Shown: positions 32,996 to 43,439 of the stretch, one piece after another
How positions within the stretch are numbered: position 1 is the first letter of the stretch
Layout of the letters: each line of letters begins with the position of its first letter
NCBI GenBank assembly: GCA_903939115.1
Contig: CAJAFV010000069.1
Coordinates: forward strand, 62,001 to 126,000
Direction: 5' to 3'
From: an uncultured Geobacteraceae bacterium
Lineage (GTDB): Bacteria; Desulfobacterota; Desulfuromonadia; Geobacterales; Pseudopelobacteraceae
DNA: 64,000 nucleotides
The notes under the pieces: generated by a model
Told to the model about the DNA's origin: nothing
The model's database searches: none
What the model saw: the letters and a program-made list of their open reading frames with translations, nothing else
Position numbers and translations under genes: made by a program

Positions 32996-33250
32996 TTAAA
33001 AACAAAAAAGAATGATTTTGGTTTTAAGGTTCTCTTCGCGTACTTCGCGTCTTTGCGGTAAATGCAGTTTAAAAGCTTGAATGCCGTGAATTCTTGAAAA
33101 GCTTGAACCGCTACCAAAAGTAGGTGCCTCTAGGCAAGGCGCAAAGGACGCGAAGGAAGTCAAAGGCAACTGAATTGAACTTTTGGTTAAAAACAATAAA
33201 AAAAAGATTCTGGTTTTAAGGTTCTCTTTGCATACTTCGCTTAACGGCGG
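32996..33250. repeat. Hairpin repeats P4 (half) and P5
   Basis: P4 (32996-33063) is the right half of a P element, cut by the IS edge in its loop (ttaaaaacaaaaaag). P5 (33108-33250) is a full copy with the 27-bp insertion as in P2; its right arm is degenerate (catacttcgcttaacggcgg). No gene in 32996-33313. Confidence 0.7.
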
Positions 33251-33313
33251 ATAAAAGCGGATAACGGCAAATGCAAAAGACTTTGGGGGCAACTGATTTA
33301 TTGCGGTTGTGGG

Positions 33314-33583
33314 CTATTTAAAAAGGTCACTGTGTGAACCAGTTCTTTCAAGGTAGAGTATTCCTGACTCAACCCGGTAGATCAAAAGCCAGTCAGGCTC
33401 AATGTGGCAATCGCGAAAGCCACTATAATTGCCCGTTAAGGAGTGGTCACGGAATCTTTTTTCGAGTGGTTGTTCGTTCACAAGAACAATAATTACCCGC
33501 TTGATTTTTTCAGGATCTTTTCCCCTTTGGATCATGAGTTCAAGATTCTTTTTGAACTTATTTCGGTAAACAACTGAAAGCAT
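33314..33583 (-). CDS. yafQ: YafQ-family mRNA interferase toxin
   Basis: An 89-residue RelE-fold RNase: MLSVVYRNKFKKNLELMIQRG, RFRDHSLTGNYSGFRDCHIEPDWLLIYRV and LYLERTGSHSDLF are classic YafQ positions, with the His residues used for ribosome-dependent mRNA cleavage. The ATG abuts the antitoxin stop codon. Second gene of the pair. Confidence 0.92.
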   Translation of the reverse strand: MLSVVYRNKFKKNLELMIQRGKDPEKIKRVIIVLVNEQPLEKRFRDHSLTGNYSGFRDCHIEPDWLLIYRVESGILYLERTGSHSDLFK

Positions 33584-33856
33584 TTATATTCCCAGCTTTG
33601 CGAAGAGTTCATCAGTATTATTGCAAGCAGTATAATGGACTTTACCGGCCTTGGCCTCCCTGAGGTCACGTTTTGTTTCTTCATTTAGTTCCAAATCAGA
33701 ACAGAAACAGCTATCTCCGGCTTTACGGTGATCGCTCACTATCTTGCCAAGGAACGCTGAAATCGTGTCTTTGGCGGTCATGCCATGCTGCTTCATAATT
33801 TCCATGGCCGCAGATTTGATACCGGGATCTATGTTATGAATTGTCAGGCTTGCCAT
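33584..33856 (-). CDS. dinJ: RelB/DinJ-family antitoxin
   Basis: A 90-residue antitoxin. The N-terminal ribbon-helix-helix (MASLTIHNIDPGIKSAAMEIMKQHGMTAKDTI) binds DNA; the C-terminal part wraps the toxin. It has an atypical insertion SCFCSDLELNEETKRDL with two cysteines. Antitoxin-first order and zero spacing to yafQ ensure coupled translation. Confidence 0.88.
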   Translation of the reverse strand: MASLTIHNIDPGIKSAAMEIMKQHGMTAKDTISAFLGKIVSDHRKAGDSCFCSDLELNEETKRDLREAKAGKVHYTACNNTDELFAKLGI

Positions 33857-33877
33857 ATCGTCACCTCATTACTCATT

Positions 33878-34059
33878 TTTGTATGAGCTGAACATATCAA
33901 AAACTCCACCGGAAATATATTGATTTTGCACAGACGTCATAACTCCCCCAACCCCTTTAGGCCCCAGAGGGTCCTCTTATTTCAAGAGGGGGCTAAAAAA
34001 ACCTGTAGGCTGGTGGTTAAAGCCCTCCCCTTGATATAAGGGGAGGTTGGGAGGGATTA
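33878..34059. repeat. 183-bp direct repeat, copy A
   Basis: About 95% identical to 34832-35014. It includes TTTTGCACAGACGTCATAAC and a CCCTCCCC-TTGATAT-AAGGGGAGG hairpin. The two copies flank the BrnT/BrnA pair. The remainder of the 33857-34202 gap has no gene. Confidence 0.9.
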
Positions 34060-34202
34060 AGGCCTTTGAAGTTAAAAGCAAACCATTTATTTAACAGGGA
34101 TAACGGCGGATTACTTCAAAAAGCAAAATACTTTGGGGTAGGCAAGGCGAACCAAAAACCCGCTTAAGACTTGGTCCTTTCTTGACCTTACAGATATTAA
34201 CA

Positions 34203-34738
<536 letters not shown>

Positions 34739-34831
34739 TATCGGCTCGATTTCTGTGAAACCGTATTAAATTTTAGCTTTGATCCAGAGAACTCCTGAAG
34801 CTAAATCCTTTCTTTCAGCCTCGGGATTTAG

Positions 34832-35014
34832 TTTGTATGAGCCGAACATAACAAAAACTCCGCCGGAAATATATTGATTTTGCACAGACGTCATAACTCC
34901 CCCAACCCCTTTAGGCCCCAGAGGGTCCTCTTATTTCAAGAGGGGGCTAAAAAAACCTGTAGGCTGGTGGTTAAAGCCCCTCCCCTTGATATAAGGGGAG
35001 GTTGGGAGGGGTTA
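34832..35014. repeat. 183-bp direct repeat, copy B
   Basis: Second copy of the 33878-34059 repeat, in the same orientation, ending 4 bp before the stop of the DUF2079 gene. A related but rearranged copy lies at 37050-37200. Confidence 0.9.
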
Positions 35015-35018
35015 GCCA

Positions 35019-37037
35019 TTACGGCAGTGTCGCTCCGCTTTTTAGTGATTTAAACTGCCCCCCCACAGCTTTCCATTCGACGCTGAGACCGGCGTTACCT
35101 CCCCATTCAAAGTAGTCGACTACGATTCTATGCGGGCCTTTGCCTAGGCGGAGCGGTTTACTGAGGGTTTCGGCGCCAAAGGCGTGTACCCCATCATAAT
35201 CGATGATCATCTTGCCATCCATATAAACACGGCACCCATCATCGGCACGAACACGGAAAATCGTCTCGCCACTGCCGATGGCGGGCCATTTTCCGGAAAA
35301 AACAATGCGCACGTTGTCGGCGCCCTTTAACGATTGGCCATCTCCCATGGTTAGGGTACCTGCGGTCTCCGGTATCTCCAGCGTGTCCGTCATAATTTTG
35401 AAATCCGGCTTAGCTCCGAAGAGTGGCCGCAGCGAGGTTACTGCGGTTTTACTCAAGAAGACGCTCGCACGGATCCCCTTTTCCGAAGGCTCGACCTGAA
35501 GCTGGTCGTCACTCCATGGAGTTATAATGCGCTGCTGCTTGTCTGTCGACTCATTGCGCTTTGCCACCAGCCAATCACCATCTGAGGCAACTTTATAAAA
35601 CTCACCGGAATCAAACAACCGCCTGACGAGATGCTCGTTTTCCTTATCGATAGTTTTGCAGTCGAGAACCAACCACTTTATCCGTTCAGGCGAGTGGCTA
35701 TTCTCTCCGGCGATTCCCCAGTAAGCTACCTTCCACGGGTTAGGGAACATATATATTTCATTGCGGTGCGTCAGCGCAGGTACGAGATTATGTGAGGCGG
35801 CAAGCGGGATATCCGGATTCGCGGGCAATACGGCGGTGAGTCGCTTAAAACGGCTCCAATCCTGCCCCCCTTGAAGGTAACGCCATTGATTGACAAGACG
35901 GGTACCCCATCGTGTTATCGGCGCTTGCCCCCAGGCGATGTTAGCGGAGAGTGAGGCGGCGACAAGGAGCAGGGCAAGGATGTTGACCGGGACGCGACCG
36001 ATACGCACCCAACCAGCCATTACAGCAACACCGCTTGCTGCTGCGGCAAATATGATCGGCAGGGTGTGATAGTTGTAATGGTAGTCGATGCCTATGAGAT
36101 AGACGTTGCCGCTGAGAATGTTGATGAGGAAACCCGGCAGAGCAGCACTTAACAGCAACGGATCGAGTAGAAAGACGCCAAGCAGCGGTGCTGCGAGCTT
36201 CCACGCGTACAGGCCGACACCGGGACGTGATAAAACTGTGAGGTAATAGCCTGCATCAAACTTATGCGCCCAAAAATCACTGAACCAGTAGCCGCTCTGG
36301 AAGCGGAAAAAACCGGAACCGTTCGAGTAGGGGAGAATGACCTTCATGCAGATGAGAAAATAGATGATGCTTAAGAGCATGGTGATAACACCGGCTCTTT
36401 TACTGCGACGAAAGAATATGTAAAAGCCAACTGCAAAGGTGGTAAGGGCGATATCCTCTTTGCAGAAGAGCGCGAGGAGCAGGGCTACCCCGTATGCCGG
36501 CCAGGAATCGGCCTCTGCAGCTGCAATCATCCAGAGGATAAAAGGAACCGCGATTACCTCCGGGTGGGCGTTTTCGAGGTTCATGTTCTGCAGGGCAGGG
36601 GAAAGGAGAAAAGCGGCCGCCAGCAGGAGCGCTGCAGGACGACTACCGATCCTCCGGTAGGCATAGGCAGCCAGAGGGAAGGCGCCGGCGGCGAGCGCAA
36701 CGCTCTGTACCGTCAGAAGAGTTTCGAGTGCCGGTGCGATGCGGTACAACGGCGCGATCAGAGCCATGATGAGCCAACAGTGGTCACCCCAGATATTCAT
36801 CCCCCTGATCGTGTTGAAGAAGCCGCGCAAGGTGGAGAGCTTCCAGAGCGCCTGGTCATGGATACCGATATCATAGGCCGACATACCAAAGCCCCAATAG
36901 GTCATAAATGAGGTGGCGCAGAAGAAGGCGACGTAGACGAGGACCAGGATGATGATCATTGCTGTTGCAGTGCGATTGGCAAAGAAGCTGTCACGCCCGG
37001 CGGTGGTGGTACTATGTTTCTTATCTGCTGATGTCAT
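35019..37037 (-). CDS. DUF2079 membrane protein with C-terminal PA14 domain
   Basis: A 672-residue protein. The N-terminal about 390 residues hold roughly ten membrane helices with FGMSAYDIGIHDQALWKLS and ENAHPEV, marks of DUF2079, a GT-C-like family. A soluble region follows, then a PA14 beta domain at about 560-668 (FRVRADDGCRVYMDGKMIIDY). PA14 domains bind glycans, so this may transfer or modify surface sugars; no activity is proven. It is separated from gtrA by a repeat-rich spacer. Confidence 0.82.
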   Translation of the reverse strand: MTSADKKHSTTTAGRDSFFANRTATAMIIILVLVYVAFFCATSFMTYWGFGMSAYDIGIHDQALWKLSTLRGFFNTIRGMNIWGDHCWLIMALIAPLYRIAPALETLLTVQSVALAAGAFPLAAYAYRRIGSRPAALLLAAAFLLSPALQNMNLENAHPEVIAVPFILWMIAAAEADSWPAYGVALLLALFCKEDIALTTFAVGFYIFFRRSKRAGVITMLLSIIYFLICMKVILPYSNGSGFFRFQSGYWFSDFWAHKFDAGYYLTVLSRPGVGLYAWKLAAPLLGVFLLDPLLLSAALPGFLINILSGNVYLIGIDYHYNYHTLPIIFAAAASGVAVMAGWVRIGRVPVNILALLLVAASLSANIAWGQAPITRWGTRLVNQWRYLQGGQDWSRFKRLTAVLPANPDIPLAASHNLVPALTHRNEIYMFPNPWKVAYWGIAGENSHSPERIKWLVLDCKTIDKENEHLVRRLFDSGEFYKVASDGDWLVAKRNESTDKQQRIITPWSDDQLQVEPSEKGIRASVFLSKTAVTSLRPLFGAKPDFKIMTDTLEIPETAGTLTMGDGQSLKGADNVRIVFSGKWPAIGSGETIFRVRADDGCRVYMDGKMIIDYDGVHAFGAETLSKPLRLGKGPHRIVVDYFEWGGNAGLSVEWKAVGGQFKSLKSGATLP

Positions 37038-37049
37038 AAAACCTCATAT

Positions 37050-37200
37050 CATAACTCCCCCAACCCCTTTAGGCTTAACTCCCCCCAATCCCTTTAGGCC
37101 CCAGAGGGTCCTCTTATCTTAAGAGGGGGCTTAAAATGGCCCCTCCCCTTAACAGAAGGGGAGGTTGGGAGGGGTTAAAAGGGGGGCTGGGAGGGGTTAA
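37050..37200. repeat. Rearranged relative of the 183-bp repeat
   Basis: Starts ATAACTCCCCCAACCCCTTT as in copies A and B, has that block twice, then the GAGGGTCCTCTTAT hairpin and a CCCCTCCCCTTAACAGAAGG hairpin. Its end covers the last bases of gtrA. Confidence 0.75.
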
Positions 37201-37645
37201 CCTTAAACACCCAATATTTGCTGGCAACAAAATTTATCACCGTTACAAAAGCCATCGTTACCATCCAGACAGGGTTGTATGGGAGGTTATTCAGGTCGGT
37301 GAACACAAAAACTGCGGCGGTACTAAGCAACAGACAGGCCATATTTACCACAACAAACCTGCGCGCCTGCCTGTGGGTCTCCGCTACCGCTTTGAATGTC
37401 CAGAGCTTGTTCCAGAGGAAGCTGTTGGCCATGCCGGCGGCGAAGCCGATTATGTTGGCAGATGCGGCGTCAATGGAGGTGACTCCAAGCCGCTGAAGGG
37501 CGGCGCTCACATATGCGGCCGCGCCACCCGGGAGTGAGGCGAGCAGCGCGGAAAATGGCCAATAACGGTAGGAGATAAAAAAGACCGAGTAGCTGATGCC
37601 GAAGTTCGCGCAACCGACGATGCAGAACCTAAGGAGCTGTTTCAT
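37175..37645 (-). CDS. gtrA: GtrA-family flippase-like membrane protein
   Basis: A 156-residue protein with four membrane helices: LLRFCIVGCANFGISYSVFF and SFLWNKLWTFK are GtrA signatures. It is thought to help move a polyprenyl-linked sugar across the membrane for the adjacent glycosyltransferase. It overlaps the GT2 gene by 17 nt. The final codons run into the repeated hairpin DNA at 37050-37200, so the C-terminus may have been altered. Confidence 0.88.
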   Translation of the reverse strand: MKQLLRFCIVGCANFGISYSVFFISYRYWPFSALLASLPGGAAAYVSAALQRLGVTSIDAASANIIGFAAGMANSFLWNKLWTFKAVAETHRQARRFVVVNMACLLLSTAAVFVFTDLNNLPYNPVWMVTMAFVTVINFVASKYWVFKVNPSQPPF

Positions 37646-38609
37646 TCGTTATCCCGACCTGTTCACTTACGAGGAAGCGGGGGCGACTGCGGACCTCAAT
37701 CAGGATGCGGCCGACGTACTCGCCGATCAGACCAAGAAGTATGAAGAGGATGCCGAACAGAAATGACACAACTGCAACTCCGGAGGCCCAGCCGGGAACG
37801 GCTGTTGTAGTGAAAAGACGCATGAAGATCGCATAGGCCATTTCGGCAAAAGCCAGCATACTGGTTACTATTCCGATATATATCCCTACCCTCAATGGAA
37901 TAACCGAAAACGAGGTAATTCCGGTCCAGGCGAGTGAAATCATCTTTCGCACGGTATATTTGCTCGAACCGCTGAAGCGTTCCTGACAACGGTAGGTGAG
38001 CGTACTACTCTGATAACCGACCCACTGGACAATCCCGCGCAAGAACAGGCCATCTTCGCGGAACCGGAGGATTTCATCCAATACTTGACGGTCCAGCAGC
38101 CTGAAATCAGCCATGCCGCTCTCCATTGGCACCCCGCTCAGCAGGGAGAATATGTCATAAAAAAGTTTCGAACTCCATTTTTTGAAGCGGCTTATGTCTG
38201 GTGGATCGGTGCGACGCGTGTGGACTATCTTGTATCCCTGCTGCCACTGCTCGACCAGCTGCGAGATCATGGCTGGCGGGTGCTGAAGGTCGGCGTCCAT
38301 GGAAATGACCGCTTCCCCCTGTGCATGTGCCAGGCCGGCCATGAGGGCGTACTGGTGGCCGAAGTTGCGTGACAGGCGCACACCCTTGATCCGTCGGTCC
38401 TGACGATGCAGTTCCACAATCTCGTCCCAGCTTCCGTCGCGACTTCCGTCGTCAGCAATAATAATTTCCCAGGTCATCAAGGTTGCGGAGAGGACCGGCT
38501 CCAGAGCGGCATACAGTTGCCGAAGATTCCCCTGCTCATTGAAAGCGGGAATGACGATGGAGAGTTGTGGCGAGTGGAGCGATGGCTGATTTTGTGGCGA
38601 GGACGTCAT
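37629..38609 (-). CDS. GtrB/DPM1-like family 2 glycosyltransferase
   Basis: A 326-residue enzyme: GT2 domain at about 15-240 with IVIPAFNEQGNLRQLY, ADDGSRDGS and the metal-binding DADLQHPP, then two C-terminal membrane helices (about 240-310). It makes polyprenyl-phosphate sugars. The ATG at 38609 overlaps the stop of the upstream 1168-residue gene (ATGA) and has GGAG 8 nt before it; the longer frame to 38672 is rejected. Confidence 0.9.
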   Translation of the reverse strand: MTSSPQNQPSLHSPQLSIVIPAFNEQGNLRQLYAALEPVLSATLMTWEIIIADDGSRDGSWDEIVELHRQDRRIKGVRLSRNFGHQYALMAGLAHAQGEAVISMDADLQHPPAMISQLVEQWQQGYKIVHTRRTDPPDISRFKKWSSKLFYDIFSLLSGVPMESGMADFRLLDRQVLDEILRFREDGLFLRGIVQWVGYQSSTLTYRCQERFSGSSKYTVRKMISLAWTGITSFSVIPLRVGIYIGIVTSMLAFAEMAYAIFMRLFTTTAVPGWASGVAVVSFLFGILFILLGLIGEYVGRILIEVRSRPRFLVSEQVGITNETAP

Positions 38610-41600
38610 GATTGACTCTCCGTTATTAGAACCTTTTTCTCCGCCAACCGCTCTTTTGCGTGTTTCGCCCATTCCGTTCCGGAGAAGTCGCTGACAATTC
38701 GCTTCATGGTGACGATCCCCTCCGTTTGCTGTTCGAGGCGAAATTGGCAGAGACCGATGTGATACAAGGCTTCCGGTACCCGCAGACTTTTTGGATAATC
38801 GTTGATCAGCCGGCTGAAGGCGGTAATCGCCTCGCTGTTCTTTTGTTCCAGGTAGTAGCAGACGGCAACATAGTAGAAGGAGTCCTGCGAGAGCCTGGCA
38901 AAGGGGCGGCCTGCCGCCGCTGCGCGAAAGGCGCGCCTGGCCTCATCGAAGCGCTTGGCATCTTTGTACTGTATGGCTCTGCTGAAAAGCCTGTCCGGAT
39001 CGCTCGCAGTGACATTATAGCAGAACCAGGCTACGGCCAATGAAGCAGCGAGCAGCGATGCCGCCAGAATTATTTTTCTGATTCCAGACGGGATGTTGAT
39101 GCCAAAAACTGGTGACAATGAAGTGGGGAGACCGACACGAGCAGCCGACAGTTGCCAGAGTGTTTTGCGTTCACGCCCGGGCAGCGGCAGATTCAGTGCC
39201 AATATTGCCAGACCGAGAATGGTGAGGAGTGCGCCGGCCTTATCCGGCCAGCCACGGCCATAATAGAGGCGTACTGCCGATTGGGTCGGATAGATGAGCA
39301 TGAATGAGGGCGAGACAAGATAGATTCGGTCCGCTCCCTCGACCCGCCAATTGGGGTGGTAGGATACCTTGACGAGCAGAGGTTTGCCGATCCAGTTGGT
39401 TTCGATCCTGATTTCCTCATTGCTGATTGTTTCTTTAATGCGGCAATTTGTGGTATCGAGCGGTATGCGGGGGAGGTTCGTCACGTCCCCCTTCCCGGCC
39501 GTAACGCGCCCCGCCGGATCGGTGCCAAAGACGAGGTGGCGATCCAGCTGTTTCTCGTCCATGAACCAGCGATAACTGGCAATCTTCCACTGGTCCGACG
39601 TGGTCAGAACCGGTTCGTAAGCCAGTGGTTCTACATAGTGGCCGCTGTTGGCGGTTACCTCCCACAGTTCGTAAGCACCGATCGTTTTTTTGAGGCTGTA
39701 ACCTCCGGTCATGCGGATCGCCTTCTTTGCGCCGTCGCTCCGGATCACCAGGGTACCGACATTGAAGAGGCGCAGGTGCGGCAGGGCGTGTTCAAAATTC
39801 ATGGTGGTGTATTCATATTGAGGGAAAGGTGCAGAGCTAACCGCCGATATCTCGGACTGGAGGTAAAAGACGAACGGTGCGCTGATGGAGGCCTGCATGT
39901 AGAGCCCCTCAAGGGTACTTCGACCAGCAAAAAGAGGCAGCGATTCGAACGCCCGGCTGCTGCCGAAGACGTTGTGCTCTTCGGAGTGTTCGAACACGAC
40001 TCGCGGGTCGCCCAATCCCCCCTTCAGTTCACTGTTAATCTCTTTGAATGTCGGCCAGACCGGCTTTGCTTCAAATCCTTCGTAGTTCCATTTCGCCCAA
40101 CCGGAAGCCGGCCCGGGGTTGCCACCTACCCAGATGAAGACACCAAGCATACAGAGTAATGGGAGCGTCCAGAGCGGGCCTTTTTCCGGCAGAAACCGTG
40201 CCAACCAACCGAGGCTTATCGCGGCCAGCATGACGACCAGAAGCTGCCCGTACGGGACATAACGAATGTCCACAACGCCCAGCTTCGGAGCGGCTATAAA
40301 GAAGACAACTGCGGCAACAATCCCGAACCAGAGATAGGTAAGAGCTGTCACGACTTCATTGTCAGGGCGCCTGAAGGTGGACCACCAGAGGATAACGACA
40401 CTCCCGACCGTTGCAAGGAGCGCAAATGGCAAAATCTGCGGCGGTATAATCTCTCGCCAGGAGTTGATTGTCCAGACCAGATGATATGATGTCGTAAAGC
40501 GGGTGTAGATCAGTAACGGCACGAGCCAGAAAGCGAGAAGCAGAAAGCCGAGAGCGTATACTTTAAACAGATACATAAAGCGTCTGATAAACCCGTCAGG
40601 TGTTATCAGGAAGAACAGTGACACCGCCTCGACAAACAGAAGCGTGTAACCGTGACTGAAGCCGACCAGAAAAACCAGCACCGCATTGCCGATGACCCAT
40701 TTGTCGTGCCTGGCTCCGTGGTACAGTGTGCCAAGCAGCATTAACGAGAGGGAAAAACTGAGGCTGTAGGAAAACTCGCCGGCCAGTGTACTGAGAATAT
40801 TGGCGCCCCACATAGAGTTGGCTGAGTGGAACAAAAACGGCACGGTGAAAATTGCGCCGAGAATCGGAGCAGGAGATGAACGCCGCAGACAACGCAGCAG
40901 CAGATATGCTGCGACCGGCAGCAGCAGTGTCCCTAGAATACTCACAATTTTGAATGCCACTTGCAGGGGGATCGCAACATTCAGCAGGCACATGAGGAGG
41001 AACGGCAGCGGGAAGTAAAATTGGAGGAGCGGAAAACCGGCATAGTTTCCCATGGTCCACCCGGAAATTTTCCCTGAAGGGAGGAGTACATGCCGGAGAT
41101 AGTCAAGGGTGTAATAGTGAGAGGCTGTGTCACCACCGGTTGTTGTGGTTTGAGTCACCAGAAACTGGGGGTTGAGATTTAAAAGGATAAAGAGGATGCA
41201 GATGGCCAAAACAACGGCATCCATTGTTCCGGTCTTTATCTGAAGGGGAAAGCTTGCAACACGCGAAAGGACTCCGCTCCGCCGTGGCAGGAGTGACACA
41301 ATTCCCAGGACAACAGTCAGGATTACCCCGCCATAACCAAGCCTCTGCCACGCCACGCGACTCAAACGATCAAGGAGAATCTTTGCAGGCCCTGTCGGCA
41401 CAACAATAGCCGAGGAGGCCAGTTCATGACTGCCGTGTGACTCTGCTTCGGCGACGACATAAACCGAATAATTTCCCTGTTCTCCCTTTACAGTACCGAG
41501 GTTAAACGTTGCCGTGCCGGTACCGTTATCGAGGCGAACCCGCAGCTCTCGCTGTTCAACTGTCAGAGCCGCCGGGACAACACACGTCAGATCGACCTCT

Positions 41601-42112
41601 TTTATCAATGGATCTTTCGTTACGACACGGACGATAAGCTGTTTCCCCACGCTGTTCTCATTTTGTTTCAAATCCAAAACAAGCGGGGTCGGCTCTGTGG
41701 TCGCCGAAGCCCGGAGCAGCGCCAGGGCGGCTGTCTCTGCGGACTGACCATTGGGGTGCTGGTAGCGCACTTTCAAATGGAGCGGATAGGAACCGCGGAG
41801 GGTGCCGGGAACCGGCATCTTAAAGGCAACATCACACGATTTTCCTGGCAGCAACTGACCGGCGACAGTAACACTCTGAGTACGATTCAATAACCTGGTT
41901 TCTATTACGACATCTCTGGCTGTTTCATTCCCCTTGTTGGTAACAGATATTTTTATGTCGGCCATATCAGTGGAGGCAGTATTATCAATAGAGCGGATAA
42001 CCATGGCGGTGGTAACAATAGAAAGAGATATATCACCGCCGTACGCTGGGGAACGATATGATCCCAAGGATATGCAAAGGAGAGTAATGACGAGCAGGGC
42101 AGCTTTGTTCAT
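38606..42112 (-). CDS. Large membrane protein: CARDB-like, GT-C/PTPS-related and TPR parts
   Basis: An 1168-residue protein. Signal peptide 1-25; two Ig/CARDB-like domains (about 30-235); one helix near 255; about ten membrane helices (290-680) with a WTMGNYAGFPLLQFYFPLPF segment typical of PTPS-related GT-C proteins; a soluble region (690-940); two more helices; then tetratricopeptide-like repeats (1045-1160, ARRAFRAAAAGRPFARLSQD). Co-directional and coupled with the GT2 and gtrA genes. Probably a glycan transferase or assembly scaffold; no catalytic motif is certain. Confidence 0.72.
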   Translation of the reverse strand: MNKAALLVITLLCISLGSYRSPAYGGDISLSIVTTAMVIRSIDNTASTDMADIKISVTNKGNETARDVVIETRLLNRTQSVTVAGQLLPGKSCDVAFKMPVPGTLRGSYPLHLKVRYQHPNGQSAETAALALLRASATTEPTPLVLDLKQNENSVGKQLIVRVVTKDPLIKEVDLTCVVPAALTVEQRELRVRLDNGTGTATFNLGTVKGEQGNYSVYVVAEAESHGSHELASSAIVVPTGPAKILLDRLSRVAWQRLGYGGVILTVVLGIVSLLPRRSGVLSRVASFPLQIKTGTMDAVVLAICILFILLNLNPQFLVTQTTTTGGDTASHYYTLDYLRHVLLPSGKISGWTMGNYAGFPLLQFYFPLPFLLMCLLNVAIPLQVAFKIVSILGTLLLPVAAYLLLRCLRRSSPAPILGAIFTVPFLFHSANSMWGANILSTLAGEFSYSLSFSLSLMLLGTLYHGARHDKWVIGNAVLVFLVGFSHGYTLLFVEAVSLFFLITPDGFIRRFMYLFKVYALGFLLLAFWLVPLLIYTRFTTSYHLVWTINSWREIIPPQILPFALLATVGSVVILWWSTFRRPDNEVVTALTYLWFGIVAAVVFFIAAPKLGVVDIRYVPYGQLLVVMLAAISLGWLARFLPEKGPLWTLPLLCMLGVFIWVGGNPGPASGWAKWNYEGFEAKPVWPTFKEINSELKGGLGDPRVVFEHSEEHNVFGSSRAFESLPLFAGRSTLEGLYMQASISAPFVFYLQSEISAVSSAPFPQYEYTTMNFEHALPHLRLFNVGTLVIRSDGAKKAIRMTGGYSLKKTIGAYELWEVTANSGHYVEPLAYEPVLTTSDQWKIASYRWFMDEKQLDRHLVFGTDPAGRVTAGKGDVTNLPRIPLDTTNCRIKETISNEEIRIETNWIGKPLLVKVSYHPNWRVEGADRIYLVSPSFMLIYPTQSAVRLYYGRGWPDKAGALLTILGLAILALNLPLPGRERKTLWQLSAARVGLPTSLSPVFGINIPSGIRKIILAASLLAASLAVAWFCYNVTASDPDRLFSRAIQYKDAKRFDEARRAFRAAAAGRPFARLSQDSFYYVAVCYYLEQKNSEAITAFSRLINDYPKSLRVPEALYHIGLCQFRLEQQTEGIVTMKRIVSDFSGTEWAKHAKERLAEKKVLITESQS

Positions 42113-42199
42113 AGATGTTTTCCTGGTACGTTAGCGTACGTTTTTCTAATTAATCTGATCCGTATGAGTGTTCATCCTGAGTTCTTGTAGACCTACTAT

Positions 42200-43366
42200 T
42201 TATCTATTCTGCCCGACCAGTTCCGCCAATAACACCAGAGGTATTGCTTCAATATCAGTCGCCATCCGATAGCGCTCACTGCCAGGATACACCACAAACT
42301 TTTTTGCCGGAGCAAGGTCAGCACAGGCGGCGTAGAAGCCCCGCTCCAGCTTGGGAGTGAGACTGCGCTTGATTTCTACCGCCCACAGAGTGCCATCCGG
42401 CCATACCAGGAGCAGATCTATCTCTGCACCACCGCCGGTTCGATAGAAAAAGCCCTGAACCTGCCCCATTCCGGCGGTAAGCAGGTTTTCAATCACAAAG
42501 CACTCCCAGCTCTGCCCGACAACCGGGTGAGCAAGAAGGCTTTCCTTATCCTGGATGGCAAGTAACGCATGAACGAGACCACTATCACGTACATAGACCT
42601 TGGGTGATTTTACCAGTCGTTTACCGATATTGGTATGCCACGGGGGGAGACGACGCACAAGCATCATGTCAACAAGGAGATCAAGATAGCTGTTGACCGT
42701 TTTCACATCGATACCGAGGTTACGGGAAAATTGTGCGGTATTCAGCAGTCCGCCTTGATTATGGGCCAGCATGACCCAGAAACGACGCAATGTTTCTGCA
42801 GCAATCCGTGGCCCAAACTGTGGGATATCTCTTTCAAGGTAGGTACGGATAAAATCCTGCCGCCAAAGCAGACTCTGACGGGGATCTGCAGCAAGCAGAC
42901 TTTCGGGGAAGCCCCCCGCGACCCAGAGATTGTCTGTTGGCAGCTCACCGGTTTCCAAAACAGTAAAGGTGGATAGTTCAAGGTATGCGATACGTCCCGC
43001 TAATGTTTCGCCAGACTGCTTGAGCAGATCTAGTGAGGCAGATCCCAACAGCAAGTAACGCCCGGTACGCAGACCGGTACGGCGCCCCCGATCAATCAAC
43101 CCGCGCAGAACAGGGAACAAGCCGGGGAGACGATGTACCTCATCGAAAATAACCAGCCTGTCCTGATGATCAGCAAGATAGAGCTCCGGTTGTGCAAGCT
43201 TGGCTAAATCCTGCTCGGACTCAAGGTCGATGTAGAGTGCGTTGACAGTTTGGCCAATTTCAAGGGCAAGAGTCGTTTTGCCAACCTGGCGGGGCCCAAG
43301 CAGGGCAACGGCAGGAGAGCAGGCAAGAGCTTCCGACAGTTTGGGATAAAGTAGACGGGGTATCAT
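42200..43366 (-). CDS. AAA ATPase with DUF4143
   Basis: A 388-residue P-loop protein: Walker A GPRQVGKTT (24-32), Walker B LVIFDEVHR, then DUF4143 with winged-helix-like QFSRNLGIDVKTVNSYLDLL and a C-terminal nuclease-like patch GGGAEIDLLLVWPDGTLWAVEIK. The family is widespread and mobile and has been proposed to act in DNA-linked or TA-like systems, but its function is unsettled. It stands alone between two glycan operons. A second, distinct family member lies at 54725. Confidence 0.88.
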   Translation of the reverse strand: MIPRLLYPKLSEALACSPAVALLGPRQVGKTTLALEIGQTVNALYIDLESEQDLAKLAQPELYLADHQDRLVIFDEVHRLPGLFPVLRGLIDRGRRTGLRTGRYLLLGSASLDLLKQSGETLAGRIAYLELSTFTVLETGELPTDNLWVAGGFPESLLAADPRQSLLWRQDFIRTYLERDIPQFGPRIAAETLRRFWVMLAHNQGGLLNTAQFSRNLGIDVKTVNSYLDLLVDMMLVRRLPPWHTNIGKRLVKSPKVYVRDSGLVHALLAIQDKESLLAHPVVGQSWECFVIENLLTAGMGQVQGFFYRTGGGAEIDLLLVWPDGTLWAVEIKRSLTPKLERGFYAACADLAPAKKFVVYPGSERYRMATDIEAIPLVLLAELVGQNR

Positions 43367-43439
43367 GTTTGCAAATATGGAGTTTCGTTACCTGAATTGC
43401 AAGGATAAAAATAAAACTTCTGATTTGCGAAATTTTCTC

